A stretch of 64,000 nucleotides of DNA, from positions 496,001 to 560,000 of the forward strand of contig JAWKTK010000003.1 of the NCBI GenBank assembly GCA_041399205.1, in the 5' to 3' direction. The notes under the pieces were generated by a model that saw only the letters and a program-made list of their open reading frames with translations, searched no databases and was not told where the DNA came from. The stretch is from JAGQOZ01 sp041399205. GTDB lineage: Bacteria > Planctomycetota > Planctomycetia > Pirellulales > Pirellulaceae. The position numbers and the translations under genes were made by a program. This document shows, in pieces, positions 17,769 to 29,106 of the stretch; the first letter of the stretch is position 1, and every line of letters begins with the position of its first letter.

Positions 17769-18277
17769 GTTGCTCCTTCGATTCTGAGCAGTGGACTCTT
17801 GTGTCATTGTTTCGACAGGTGTCATTCGACTATCCTCAGTTCTGGTTCTCGGTGGTTCGCTTTGCGTCGAAAGTCGGCACCTCATGCGGTCCCAAACTTC
17901 CTTTGGCAAAGGAAACTCGTTCGTTGCGCCTGATTATCAAAAAATTCAACCGGGTGGATTCGGTATTTTAGGTTGCAAAACACCTTTTAGTGGAATTTTT
18001 ATTGCGCCCATCTGCACTCAGCGAAAAACTTCGCTGCCCGAACGTAGAAATTCTACAATCGCCAATCTCTGACGCAATTCGGGTGCCCTGGGCTGCATCG
18101 TCTTCATCGAAGATGCGGTTAGGGCGAGTCAAACGAAATGCAGAGAATTCATCGGGAATCTGCTCTGCAGGTTCGACTTTTTCAGGATCGACCGTCGGTA
18201 GGGGAGGTGCAGCTGTCGAATCTGGCTATATTGAATACGGAAAATCGTTAGATATTTTTTTGGGATTTTGGATATAG
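17769..18277. other. Intergenic region between divergent glgP and acyl-CoA dehydrogenase-like gene
   Basis: About 500 bases without a credible gene. The frames open here have neither start sites nor codon use like their neighbours. It should hold the promoters of both flanking genes, but no convincing -35/-10 pair was recognised. Confidence 0.5.
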
Positions 18278-19356
18278 GTGAGCGAGTTGGTGGAACGAAT
18301 CACGTCACCGGAATCAGCGAGTCTGGGGGGATTGTGCGAATCTTTGGCATCCCAAGCACAACATGCAGGCGATCAATGGCCCGATGCGCAGCTGGCAATG
18401 TGCGGAGATGCCGGCGTGTACGAATGGTTTCTACCGACCGAATTTGGTGGCCAAGCATGGTCAGAAGCGGATATTGTCAAAGGCTACTTGCGTCTGAGCG
18501 CCAGTTGTTTGACAACCACATTTGTTATCACTCAGCGAATGGGAGCGTGTAAGCGGATTGCCGCCAGTTCCAATCAATCGGTGGCCGAAGCGCTGTTGCC
18601 AGACCTGATGTCCGGCAAGACGTTTGCCACGGTCGGTATTTCGCATCTGACAACCAGTCGGCGTCACCTGGCAAAACCTGTGTTGCAGGCATCTCAAGTG
18701 GAAGGTGGTTTTCTGTTGGACGGTTTCAGTCCTTGGGTAACGGGTGCCACCGCCGCCGATACGCTGGTGCTGGGTGCTTCGTTGGACGACGGTCGAGAAG
18801 TCCTGCTGGCCGCCGACGCAAAATCCAATGGCGTTCACATCGAACCACCGCCACGCCTAGTTGCCCTGACTGGAAGTCAAACGGGCCAAGTGCGTCTGAG
18901 CCAAGTTTTTGTTCCGGATGCACGCGTGATCGATGGTCCTATTGCGAATGTCATGCAAGGTAGTCGAGGTGCGATGTCGGGCGGTTTGCAAACTTCGACC
19001 TTGGCCGTAGGCGTCGCATCCGCGGCCTTGGATTTTTTGCGAACCGAAGCAGATAAGCGAACCGAATTACAAGAGCCAGCTCGACAGTTCGCGTTAGAAT
19101 ATCAACAACTTGAATACGACCTGCTGCAGGCGGCCAGCGGTATCGAATCTTGTTCCAGCCAAGACCTGCGGACGCGTGCCAATAGCTTGGTGCTGCGTCT
19201 GTCACAGGCCGCGCGACCGCTGCCAAAGGAGCCGGATTTGTCGAAGGTCATCCTGCGGGTCGATGGTGTCGGGAAGCGTTGTTCTTCTTGGTTTGGAGCT
19301 GCCCTCAGCCCGTGTTGAATGCGAATCTATGTCAATTGGCCAGCATGGCGACTTGA
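18278..19356 (+). CDS. Acyl-CoA dehydrogenase-family protein (one frameshift near the 3' end)
   Basis: Starts at GTG 18278. Segments YEWFLPTEFGGQAWSEADI, QRMGACKRIA, GKTFATVGISHL, GFSPWVTGATAADTLVLGA and a helical C-terminal domain fit the FAD-dependent acyl-CoA dehydrogenase fold. Near 19210 the frame changes: the conserved end (ATAAKGAGFVEGHPAGRWC, REALFFLVWSCPQP) lies in the next frame and stops at 19356. A missing base in the GCGCG run would explain it. The substrate is unknown; it may oxidise an acyl thioester or belong to the hydroxylase-like branch. Confidence 0.75.
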
Positions 19357-19420
19357 GCGTGATCGCTCTGTTTTTTGCAAATGCCCAGCTCTACACAATT
19401 CCAGAAAAGGTCTCGATCAA

Positions 19421-20083
19421 ATGTCCGATGAAACCAATGTCGTGTGGCATCAGCACGCGGTCACTCGCGCTGAACGCGAATCCTTAGCCAAACATTCTGG
19501 CTGTGTTGTTTGGTTTACAGGGCTCAGCGGTTGCGGCAAGAGCACCGTTGCCAATCAAGTGGATCGTTTGTTGTTTGAACGCAACGTCAGAACGTTTCTG
19601 TTAGACGGAGACAACATTCGACACGGGCTGAACGCCGGTCCACAGATGTTGGCCTCGCAACATGGTCAAGAATTCGCGAACCGGTTTGGACTTGGGTTCG
19701 GACCGATGGATCGAGAAGAAAACATTCGGCGAATTGGCACCGTTGCCGAACTGTTTTGTTCGGCCGGTCTGGTGACGCTGACCGCTTTTGTGAGCCCTTA
19801 TCGAAAAGATCGACAGCTGGTTCGGCAGCTGGTTTGCAACAATGGCCAGCCGGACGATTTCATTGAAGTCTTTGTCAACGCACCTCTGGAAGTCTGTGAA
19901 TCACGCGATCCCAAGGGACTCTACAAGATGGCGCGAGCGGGACAAATCAAACATTTCACCGGCATTGACGATCCTTACGAACCGCCCGAAGCACCCGAAT
20001 TGGAACTGAAATCCGCCGAAAAAAATCCTCAGCAGTTGGCGGAAGAAGTGATCGAATATTTACAGTCGACGGGGAAAATCTAG
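19421..20083 (+). CDS. cysC: Adenylylsulfate (APS) kinase
   Basis: The product has 220 residues from ATG 19421. The P-loop is GLSGCGKST (residues 34-42), followed by FLLDGDNIRHGLN, the conserved REENIRRIG and the segment FVSPYRKDR, all typical of CysC. The enzyme phosphorylates adenosine 5'-phosphosulfate to PAPS for sulfation or sulfate reduction. ATP sulfurylase is not next to it. Longer in-frame starts exist upstream (19319) but add no conserved sequence and overlap the end of the preceding gene. Confidence 0.92.
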   Translation: MSDETNVVWHQHAVTRAERESLAKHSGCVVWFTGLSGCGKSTVANQVDRLLFERNVRTFLLDGDNIRHGLNAGPQMLASQHGQEFANRFGLGFGPMDREENIRRIGTVAELFCSAGLVTLTAFVSPYRKDRQLVRQLVCNNGQPDDFIEVFVNAPLEVCESRDPKGLYKMARAGQIKHFTGIDDPYEPPEAPELELKSAEKNPQQLAEEVIEYLQSTGKI

Positions 20084-20189
20084 CGGTTTCCTCAACGCAG
20101 AATATGCAATAAGTTACTGGGCGGTTTTCCTACGTTGCCTAGGTCTCGCCTGGCAAGACATTTCTTCGGCGCCAATCGTGCGCCGAGCC

Positions 20190-20218
20190 TTGACATAATT
20201 GTCAGTTGGCAGATACGC
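20190..20218 (+). promoter_or_regulatory. Possible promoter of the BON gene
   Basis: A perfect TTGACA (20190-20195) lies about 75 bases before the BON start. The -10 match about 17 bases later (GATACG-like) is weak. Confidence 0.25.
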
Positions 20219-20266
20219 TTTTCTGGGGCGGCATATTGGACCGCAGAAGAACACATGGAGGGAAGA

Positions 20267-20485
20267 GTGACTATTGTGAATTCGCACAATTCGTATGATC
20301 GAGCTTACGAAGCGCTGAAGGCCAGCGCCATTCCGGATCTGCGAGGATTACGTCTGGAAGAAGTGGAAGGATCGTTGGTGATTTCGGGCCGAGTGGGATC
20401 TTTTTACCACAAACAATTGGCTCAAGAGCTGGTTCGCTCGGTGGCCAAAGAACGAGAACTCGTTAACACGGTTGATGTTGACTAA
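20267..20485 (+). CDS. Small BON-domain protein
   Basis: The product has 72 residues from GTG 20267, chosen because GGAGG ends five bases before it; the in-frame ATG 20255 overlaps that site. The pattern fits a BON domain: a helix, then LRGLRLEEVEGSLVISGRV with the conserved Gly, another helix and a hydrophobic strand ending LVNTVDVD. BON domains bind lipid or membrane surfaces. No signal peptide is present, so it is probably cytosolic or part of a complex. Confidence 0.65.
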   Translation: MTIVNSHNSYDRAYEALKASAIPDLRGLRLEEVEGSLVISGRVGSFYHKQLAQELVRSVAKERELVNTVDVD

Positions 20486-20486
20486 T

Positions 20487-23400
20487 CTAGGCATCATCAT
20501 CGTCTGCGTTGAGAAAATTGATGACGTCCAACGCGTCGATGGGTGACAAAAAGTTGTCACCGTTGACATCCAAATACGGAGGCGGAGTGTCGAATTCTTG
20601 CGGTGTGTCCAGCGAACCCGCTCCGAACGTATTCAGCCGGTTGATCACCTCTAAAGCGTCGATCGGAGACACATGACCGTCGGCGTTGACGTCCAATCGA
20701 TTCATCGAATTCTGCCACGGGGTTGGTCGTTTCGGTGAAAATGGGCGGTCACAATATCTGCGTCCAGTTGATCCACCTTTGCCATCTCGATTGATGTCAA
20801 ACAGATAAGTTGTTTCGATCAAGTTGTTCGCCATGATTGACGCCAAAATCCGATGACGATCGATTTCATCCACGCGTCGTTCGTCCAGTGAATCGCCGGT
20901 TTCTCCGACCAGATTGCCGAACAAGAAAACGTCGTCTTCCGTCAAGCCAGTGCGGTCGTTCGCCTTCACCGTGACTTGCAACCACACGCGTTGCGAATCG
21001 CACCTTCGTCCCAAGTGAATACAATCCGGTCCGCATGATCATAGCCCTGCCCGGGCAACACTTAGGCCGTTGGGCGTCAGACCTCAGCCGTAACGCTGTC
21101 GGGCTGATGGCCGACGCGAAATTCAAAATCTTCCAATGTGACTTCGCCCGGCTTAAAGCCGTGCATGTCAATCATCAGTCCGTTGATCCCTTTGTCATAA
21201 CTGGTGTAGTTCACAAACTGCGGCATACGCCCAGATTCATCGCAAACTTGTCTACCATAATCGCCAGTTGGTCCGCGTTGATTGCCAGGTTGTTGTCGTC
21301 AAACCGAGAATCATTGTAGAACAACATACGATCCACAATGAAACTCGATTCGTCCCAACGTTGATTCGGTTTTCCCGGAGTTCCACCGTCGTTGCCGGCT
21401 GACCAGGCCAACGGGTCATTGCCTTGCATTCGAAGCGAATTTCGCACCAATGACGCTCCATGGCCCTGAGCCTGTTCCGGCCAAGCTGCGGCGGGCGAAT
21501 TGTAATGCAGTTGGTCCGTCACCGAAAACGGAATGATCGACGTTGGCCCGGCCGCTCGAGACAACACAATGCGTTCGCCCGAATTCAACATTTCGCCAGC
21601 ATAAGGCCCAAAGATGGCCACGTCTTCTGGAACGGAATACTTCTGCCGAAACGCGTCTGGACCGATGCCTACCAGCAACGCGTAACTAAAAGGCGGAATG
21701 GCCGTCGCGGGTAGATCCAGAAACACACCGTCCGTCAGACGCCAACTGGGACCAAACGGCTGATCCAAATAGGCCGGCGTACGATGCGGATTGTAGAGTT
21801 CGATAAATTCATCGCCGTTGCCTTGCGGAAAATACATCACTTCGTTGATCACGGCTTCGCGGAACGGTCGTTCATTGTCGCGAAGTCGCTCCACTGCCAC
21901 AGGCGAACCATTCGGGAAGCCAGGCGTTCGTTCCAACGCAATCAAGTATTCTTGTTCGCCAACGCTGTTGGTATGCAGAATGAAACTGGACGAATTGAAA
22001 CCGTAACCAAACTTGGCCACGTAGCGATAACCGCCCAATTCTTCCGGCGATCGGCCAGCAGACGTCACGTAGATTTTTTCGCCCAGCTTGGAAATATTGA
22101 ATCCCATGATGCCGCCAAAATTCTGCGTGGGTACGGGAGGCGCTGTGGCGGAAAAGTACAAGAATCCGTGTGCCGGTAAAATGGTTCCATTCGCAATGCG
22201 ATACAGATCCAACTGTGATGCCCGACCGCTCAGGTACCAACCGCTCAGATCAATATCGTGATCGGTAGTGTTGTGCAATTCCAAATAATCACCGGGATTG
22301 CCGTCTGAATGCGTCAATGCTTCACTGATCACAATGGCATCTTGCGCATAACCCGGATCGGACGTGCCCGGCGAACCATTCACGTAATGACTCGGACGCC
22401 ACCGCGACGAATCCGCCATGCGAACCACATCCGACGCGTCGACGTCCATGAATTCGTCTTGCAGAACCAGCGAAAAGAATTCGTCATCCGCAATCTTGTA
22501 CCAGTCCGTATCATACGTAAAGTGGATGATGGGCCGGTCCCATTCGCCCACCGCCAACAAGGTATCTCGACCCTTCAGCCGCCCGCTGTACGTCCCCGCG
22601 ACATGCGACGCCGCTTCTGGATAGCGTTGCAAGAATGCTTGGCGGTTTTGTACCAAGACGATGCGCTGTTGTGGCTCGAGCGTTTGGATTTCGGCCGATT
22701 GAAAATCAAACCGGATTCCTCGCACAAACCGCACCGCAGACAAATCGATCGGAAATTCGCCCGTATTCATCAGCTCCAGAAAATCAAAATCATCTGGTGT
22801 GAAATCGGCCGACGGCAGCGCCTTCGCTTGGATCTCGGACACTTGCAGTGCAAGCGGCACGAAGTAATCGGCCATAGTCGCCGCGCTCCATTCGTCTGCT
22901 TGTCGAATCCTGGCGATGACACGCATTGTTGTGTGAATAGGAATCGCTTGTTCGTACCGAAGGGCCGAATCCGCCAACTGGCCGTCGGACGTTATCGGAT
23001 CGTTGCCGTCGACGGTGAAATAGATTTCGCTATCGCTGACGGACGAAGACATCTGCAGTTGCATATTGCCGACAATTTCGCCACTCGGTTGATCAAACGC
23101 CGGCGGCGGCCTGGCGGAATCAATCCGAGTTCACGCAACTGCAATCGAACCACGGCCTGGCGTTCCGAGGTAGCTGTTGAATTCGTTGTACTTCCACTTC
23201 CCAATGATCAATCGGATTGTACAACGTTACCGGGCCTACATCGTGCGACTGCACGTCTCGGCGATGGTCTCCCCAGCGAGCGGATTCGGCCAAGACGGCG
23301 GGACGTAGTTGGTTTGCCAAGCGATCCCATCTGGCTTGATTTTGTTGTATCGAAAGTGCGCCGCCCGAACCGGTATGCAGATGCCAGCGATCGGCAAACG

Positions 23401-25219
23401 CCAAACGAAATTCCGGAACCTGTTGTAACTGCAAGAACAGTTGCTGCGCCGGATCCGCGCTGATTTGATCTGTCACTTGGTCGGACGCCTCACGCAAAAT
23501 CAATTCACCGTCGACCACCAGAAAGCGAAATGGTCCATTCTGCTGTCGGTTGCGAATCGCGAACCAATCTCCATCCGCCATGGTTCGATCACCCGCATAA
23601 ATTCGCAGTAGCATGAAATCCATAAAATTGTCGACGTCCATTAACGAATGAATCTGCTGGTAGGCAGTTGGATCTACCGAGATCGCTCGGCCAGCCGCCA
23701 ACAACTGATTCCAACCATCGGCCGACCCTTCGTCCACTTCGCCCGCATCAATGATGTCATAGTCGGATCGCTGGCCACCCCAATGTTCTGCCGCAAACGC
23801 ATCGTCCACTCGTTCCGTCGCGTTGTAGATGCCCCAGTAGATGCCGTTCAACATCAGGTGAAAGAACTCTCCGCTGACAGACAAATGTCCCATATCAGCC
23901 AACGTTTGCCGCAACCAAGCGTCTCGGATCAAGGTCGCTTGGGATCGCTGCTGCGATGCGGGTGACAGCCAAGTATCGTTGTAGCCGCGCATTGAGTTCC
24001 AGGCGATCAAATTGAATCCCCGCGTCGGATTCGAACAACGGTTCCTCCAACGTCCTTACGCCATATTCCCCGCGAAAGAGTCGAAACGAATGCTTCGGCG
24101 TATTGGTTGGTTCGCGACTCGCACCACCTCGAATCCGTATTCCCATCCACTTGGAGAGCGGTTCGGCCACTTGGATGCAGCAATTCTACCGACGCAATGC
24201 GTTCCCAATCGCGTCCATCGTCCGTCGGATTCGCATAGATTCCTCGATCCGCCGCAAATAAATCTTCGGTGTCCAGGTTGATGGCCAACGTCGGCAGTGA
24301 CAAGAAACTGTCAGTGATGCTAGTGCCGAAACTGATCGCTGGTAGTAACGTCCACGTCCATTTCATAATCGGCCGCTGCGACGTTGCCTCGGCGGTCGAT
24401 CCAATTTGACGGAAGCGAATCGGCAGGCGGCGTTGTGGCCAGCTGAGTGGGAAACAGAAACGTGTGAGTATACGTCTTGCCGTCGGCGTTGTTCGCAAAC
24501 GATTTGGCTCGAATGGTGGTTGAATTCGTCACGGGAATCCAATCGTCATAGATCGGGTCTTCCGGCGTCGGCACCGAACCGTCCAGGGTGTAGTGCACGG
24601 GCGAATGCAAGCGTTGCACGTCCAAGGCAACTTGGATGGGCTGATCAAAATAGTTTTCGTGCGGATAGAAAACCGAATCTTTAAACTCGACGGGATTGTG
24701 CGCGCCGGGAGTGGGATGCACAAAGAAGGCTTCGTCAATCAGGTCTGCGGTCAATCCATAACTGACGCCATCCGTTTGGACGGGATATTGCGGTTCATAT
24801 TCGTTATTGACCGTGGCAGCATCGGGCTGGACCAGAGCCAAATATTCGCCATCCCGAGACAATCGGAAGTTGGTGTGAAATTCGTTCGCTTCGTTGGTCG
24901 GGCCCAGGTTGAATCCGGAAGCAAAGACGACCAAGAACTGATCTTCGCCCAAAACGTAGGATGATGGAAATTGCCATACGTCCAACTCTTGCTTGTCGTC
25001 GGTCAGATACCAACCTTGCAGGTCGACTTGGCCCGGCCCCGGATTGTAGATTTCAATCCAATCATGGAAACCGCCGTCGACGGCCGAAGGATAGAACGAT
25101 GGATTCGACGCCATGAATTCGGTGATGATGGGCGTGGCCGACAACAGGTCACGGTTTTCCAACGATTCGATGGGCGAAGCACGGAGCGAGCGAAATCGTG
25201 ATGGATGACGAATTCGCAT
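20487..25219 (-). pseudogene. Giant CotH/lamin-tail surface protein with dockerin-like end, broken by many frameshifts
   Basis: One long protein (about 1,570 residues) can be followed from MRIRHPSRFRSLRASPIESL at 25219 to the stop at 20487, but the reading frame changes at least seven times (near 24335, 24170, 24000, 23100, 21230, 21105 and 21000-21040). In order: a planctomycete-type N-terminal signal (ESLENRDLLSA), a lamin-tail domain (IEIYNPGPGQVDLQGWYLTD), a chitobiase-type beta domain, a CotH kinase-like part (FHLMLNGIYWGIYNATERVD), further lamin-tail domains (ELMNTGEFPIDLS, LELHNTTDHDIDLSGWYLSG, IELYNPHRTPAYL), and two dockerin-like calcium loops (LDVNADGHVSPIDALEVINR, LDVNGDNFLSPIDALDVINF). 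Between shifts the frames are open for hundreds of codons. The protein is probably secreted and surface-attached; the damage may be real or technical. Confidence 0.75.
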
Positions 25220-25511
25220 GAAAGGCCCTTCTTGCGCAATGACGTTGCCGAAAAATTCATGGTCAAGGAGCTTCGATTGTAAATTCAGGCGACAAAATTC
25301 CCAAGAAATTTGTTGCAAAAGCGAATAGATGTTCTGCGAATCTTCAACTTTGACCGAAGTCTGGTGCGGCTCGCCGCTGGTTTGCTGGTCTCGCCGCCGC
25401 CATGAGGTATACTCGCGAGTTCAAATGTTATTCATAGATCACGCGCAACGTTGTTCATTTCCAGGCAGACACGCGTCTTGTGCGCTACAGTTTAGGAAAG
25501 GTAAATTCCGG

Positions 25512-27632
25512 ATGCTTCGTCGAATTCGATATGCGACCGTAGGGCTGTTGGCCCTGTTTTCTTCGCTGGCAGGTGCCGCAGATTTGGCGCCGCAAGCTAC
25601 GTCTTTGCAGTTCATTCCAGCGGACGCGGCCATTTACACCGGTTCGTTCCAATGGGGCACCCAGTTGCAGCGAATTGTGCAGAGCAACGCCTTTAAAAAA
25701 CTGGAACAACATCCGTTGGTTCAAATGGGAATGGCTCAGGCGCTGAACTATTGGCAAGCGGAATCGGGTCCGCTGAGCGAAATGCTGACCATGCCAGAAA
25801 ACCAGGCCCTGCTGTCGCTCGTTCGAGAAGCGGTTGCGGAAGAGATGTTTTGGTACGCGGATGACAACACCGTGGAATGGTTGGCCGCCATGATGAAGCT
25901 GTCCAACGAAATCAACGCCGCACAGTATGAAGCGATCAGCAGCGATGATGACGTGGATGAAGAGGAATTGGTGCAGCAAGCGATCTTGCGAACCATCGAC
26001 AAGTTGGATCTCGCACTTTGGCCCGGCATCGTCATTGGTTTCAAGTCAGATAATGTGGACGAGTTGAACCGACAGTTGCAGCGCGCGTTCGATGCGTTGC
26101 AAGCGGCCATGGAAAGCGAAGAGGAACTCGCGCCACTGCAAGATTCGCTTCAACTGGATGACCGCGACGGCCAAAAGTCGCTGACGTTTCGCTTTGACGG
26201 AAACAAGATTCCCTGGGACGAAGTGATTGAAGAGGACGAAATCCGCGATGTGTTTGGCGACAAACTGAAACAACTGAAGTTTGAAGTCTCGTTGACGCAT
26301 CATCAAGGCTACATTGTGTTGGTGATGGGCCGAGACCAGTCGGTGCTGACCAAGTTGGGACAGGGCGAAAAGCTACTGGACCGCAAAGAAATGGCTCCGC
26401 TTCGCCAACTATCGTCCGCAGCGTTAACCAGCGTCGTGTACGTTTCGGAACGGATGGCCAAGTCCGCCAATTCGGTCGACCGAGCGATCGATCAGTACGC
26501 TCAACTGGCGCAAGCGTTAGTCAAGTCGGAAGAAATGGAACTGGAACCGCAACAGCGAGAAAAAATTTCGGCGGACATTGAAGCCTTTCGTCAAGATTTG
26601 CGAGCGGCCATCACCGTTCACGTTGGTGCGCTATCGGGCTATTCGCTCATGACCGACGACGGCTACGAAGGATATCAATATGACTGGGCGGAACGAGAAC
26701 CGCTGGATGTGAAGCCCTTGCAGTTGGTGCAGCACGTCGGTGGTTCGCCCTTGTTCTTTGCCATTGGTCACAATCAGTCGCAGCCGGAATGGAATGAACT
26801 GTGCAAGAAGTGGGCGCCTCGCGTGTTTGCTTACATCGACGAAGTGGCTCGCCAAGAATTGGAAGATCAACCCGAAGAACTGGAAGCCTACGATGCGTTG
26901 GTAACACGAGGCGGACCGTTGTTGAATAAACTGGGCCAGATCATGGAAACGAAGTTGGGCCCCGCGTTTGACGGCGGAGAAACGGCGATTGTCATCGACA
27001 CGGAAGCTCGCAGCGACCAGTGGCACGCCATGCTTCCGGCGGGTGAAAAACTTCCCATGTTCGAATTTGCATCGGTCTGCTCGATGAGCAATCCCCAACT
27101 GGCGACGGAAGGTTTTGCCGAAACATTCCAAGTGGCTCAGTCGATGGTCGACCTGATGGTGGAACTGGACCACGATGGCGAATTTCCCATTACGTCCATT
27201 CCAGAACCGGATGTACAAGATGTGGCCGGCGGCAAAATGTATTCTTATTCGTTGCCCGACCAGGCTCAACTGGACGAGGCCATTCGGCCCAACGCGTTGA
27301 TGGTAAATAACCTGGTGATCGTTTCCACCATGCCAGAAACTAGCCAGCGATTGAGCGCCAGTGCTTCGCCTCAAATCAAGGGGATTCTAGCGAACGAAAT
27401 CGCTCGCCCCTTGGTCGCAGCCAGCTACTGCGACATGAGCAAGTTTTGGTCGGCGATCAACGAATGGGCCCAGTTTGGTGCGAATCTGACGGGCAATGAC
27501 CTTTCGCCCTACCAAGTATTCCTGGACGCCATCGCCTGTTTTGACGGATTTTCCGCCGTCGTGTACCAAACCGACGAAGCGTTGGTGACGCATTACGACG
27601 TGCGTTTTCAAGACCTTCCGGCCGACGAATAA
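25512..27632 (+). CDS. Large secreted planctomycete hypothetical protein
   Basis: The product has 706 residues from ATG 25512, with a signal peptide (IRYATVGLLALFSSLAGAAD). The longer in-frame start at 25329 adds 61 residues of non-typical sequence and is rejected. The mature protein is acidic with alternating helical and strand blocks, and has the look of the planctomycete secreted proteins that begin with PADAAIYTGSF-type sequence. I do not recognise a catalytic motif. It is divergent from the CotH gene, and the neutral ceramidase-like gene follows 70 bases downstream on the same strand. Confidence 0.65.
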   Translation: MLRRIRYATVGLLALFSSLAGAADLAPQATSLQFIPADAAIYTGSFQWGTQLQRIVQSNAFKKLEQHPLVQMGMAQALNYWQAESGPLSEMLTMPENQALLSLVREAVAEEMFWYADDNTVEWLAAMMKLSNEINAAQYEAISSDDDVDEEELVQQAILRTIDKLDLALWPGIVIGFKSDNVDELNRQLQRAFDALQAAMESEEELAPLQDSLQLDDRDGQKSLTFRFDGNKIPWDEVIEEDEIRDVFGDKLKQLKFEVSLTHHQGYIVLVMGRDQSVLTKLGQGEKLLDRKEMAPLRQLSSAALTSVVYVSERMAKSANSVDRAIDQYAQLAQALVKSEEMELEPQQREKISADIEAFRQDLRAAITVHVGALSGYSLMTDDGYEGYQYDWAEREPLDVKPLQLVQHVGGSPLFFAIGHNQSQPEWNELCKKWAPRVFAYIDEVARQELEDQPEELEAYDALVTRGGPLLNKLGQIMETKLGPAFDGGETAIVIDTEARSDQWHAMLPAGEKLPMFEFASVCSMSNPQLATEGFAETFQVAQSMVDLMVELDHDGEFPITSIPEPDVQDVAGGKMYSYSLPDQAQLDEAIRPNALMVNNLVIVSTMPETSQRLSASASPQIKGILANEIARPLVAASYCDMSKFWSAINEWAQFGANLTGNDLSPYQVFLDAIACFDGFSAVVYQTDEALVTHYDVRFQDLPADE

Positions 27633-27702
27633 GAACGCCTGACACAGACTTGTCACTCGCTTTTGCCATGACCAAGCGGATTCCATTTACGAGCTGAAAA
27701 TC

Positions 27703-29106
27703 ATGTTACGTTCTGTTCAAGCGTTTTGGATGGTGCGCATTTTCATGTGCCTGTTGATCGGCGTTTCGGCCGTGGCTGCGGAAGATATGCAATGGCAAGC
27801 GGGTGTGGGGCGAACCGAAATTACGCCTACCCAGGCGATGTGGATGGCCGGTTACGGGCATCGCGATCATCCGGCCGAAGGCACGTTGACGCCGTTGTGG
27901 TGCAAGGCGTTGGTGCTGGAAGATCAGCAAGGGCATCGAGCGGTTTTGGTGACGCTGGATCTGGTGGGCATCGATCGACGTTTGACGTTGGATATTTGCG
28001 AACAACTGAAAACGGAATTTGGATTGGAACGTTCGCAGATTGCGTTTTGCAGTTCGCATACGCATACCGGTCCGGCGCTGGTTCGCAATCTCGCTCCGCT
28101 TCACTACTTGGTGGTCGATACGCCCGAACAAGAACGTATTGAAGCGTATTCAAAGCAGTTAGTGGGCAAGATTGTTCAATCGGTGCGAACCGCGTGGAAT
28201 TCGCTGGAACCGGCATCGCTGGCTTGGGGCAGCGGCGAAGCGACCTTTGCGGTGAACCGTCGAGAAAACGTGGAGGCGAACGTGCCGACCGTTCGCGCCG
28301 CGCAACAACTGAGCGGTCCCGTCAATCATCACGTCCCCGTGCTGGCCATTCGCAACGCCGATCAGCAACTTCGCTGTGTCGTATTTGGCTACGCTTGTCA
28401 CGCGACGGTGCTGAGCTTCTACCAATGGTCGGGCGACTATCCAGGGTTCGCTCAGATGGAACTGGAATCACATCACCCCCATTGCACGGCCATGTTCTGG
28501 GCTGGTTGCGGCGCCGATCAAAATCCGTTGCCGCGGCGCAGCGTCGCGCTGGCGCAACACTACGGACGCCGTTTGGCAGACGCTGTCGACGCCGTGTTGT
28601 TGACGTCAGACATGGAGCCGATCGAACCGTCGCTCGGCACGGTCTACCAAGAAGTAGCGTTGCCGTTGGATACGCTGCCCAGCCGAACGGAACTGCAATC
28701 GCAAACAGAATCGAAGGATCGTTTTGTGGTGGCTCGAGCTAAAAAGTTACTGGAAACGCTGGAAGCTCGTGGCCATTTGGAAGAATCGTATCCCTATCCG
28801 ATTGCCGTCTGGAAGCTGGGCCAGCAAGTCGATTTTGTGTTCTTGGGCGGAGAAGTGGTGGTGGATTACGCCAACCGTTTGATGTCGGAATTGGGACAGC
28901 AGCGTACGTGGGTGGCTGGTTACGCCAACGATGTGATGGCGTACATTCCTTCTCGTCGAGTGCTTCAGGAAGGCGGCTATGAAGGCGCCGGCGCCATGGT
29001 CTACTACGGCTTACCCTCGCCATGGGCACCCGACGTCGAGAAGATCATTGTGGACGAAGTCCAACGACAGATAACGCGATCGGATCGAACCGCATCGACA
29101 CCGTGA
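27703..29106 (+). CDS. Neutral/alkaline ceramidase-like secreted hydrolase
   Basis: The product has 467 residues with a signal peptide (FMCLLIGVSAVAAED). Family marks are the N-terminal GVGRTEITP, MAGYGHRDH, the zinc-type SSHTHTGPALVRN, CHATVL, and WAGCGADQNPLPR. Neutral ceramidase-type enzymes cleave amide-linked lipids outside the cytosol; the planctomycete substrate is not known and may be a different lipid or amide. The last 77 bases of this gene, from 29030, lie in a 119-bp direct repeat whose second copy is at 34715-34833, so the 3' end of the gene is duplicated. Confidence 0.85.
   Translation: MLRSVQAFWMVRIFMCLLIGVSAVAAEDMQWQAGVGRTEITPTQAMWMAGYGHRDHPAEGTLTPLWCKALVLEDQQGHRAVLVTLDLVGIDRRLTLDICEQLKTEFGLERSQIAFCSSHTHTGPALVRNLAPLHYLVVDTPEQERIEAYSKQLVGKIVQSVRTAWNSLEPASLAWGSGEATFAVNRRENVEANVPTVRAAQQLSGPVNHHVPVLAIRNADQQLRCVVFGYACHATVLSFYQWSGDYPGFAQMELESHHPHCTAMFWAGCGADQNPLPRRSVALAQHYGRRLADAVDAVLLTSDMEPIEPSLGTVYQEVALPLDTLPSRTELQSQTESKDRFVVARAKKLLETLEARGHLEESYPYPIAVWKLGQQVDFVFLGGEVVVDYANRLMSELGQQRTWVAGYANDVMAYIPSRRVLQEGGYEGAGAMVYYGLPSPWAPDVEKIIVDEVQRQITRSDRTASTP

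Noticed and set aside
22309..23463. 384-codon plus-strand frame antisense to the CotH protein
   Set aside because: Composition is Arg- and His-rich, typical of a shadow of the real minus-strand gene; no start site or domain.
27827..28742. Several frames of 130-180 codons overlapping the ceramidase-like gene on both strands
   Set aside because: They are out-of-frame shadows with Arg-rich composition; the ceramidase frame has clear family motifs.
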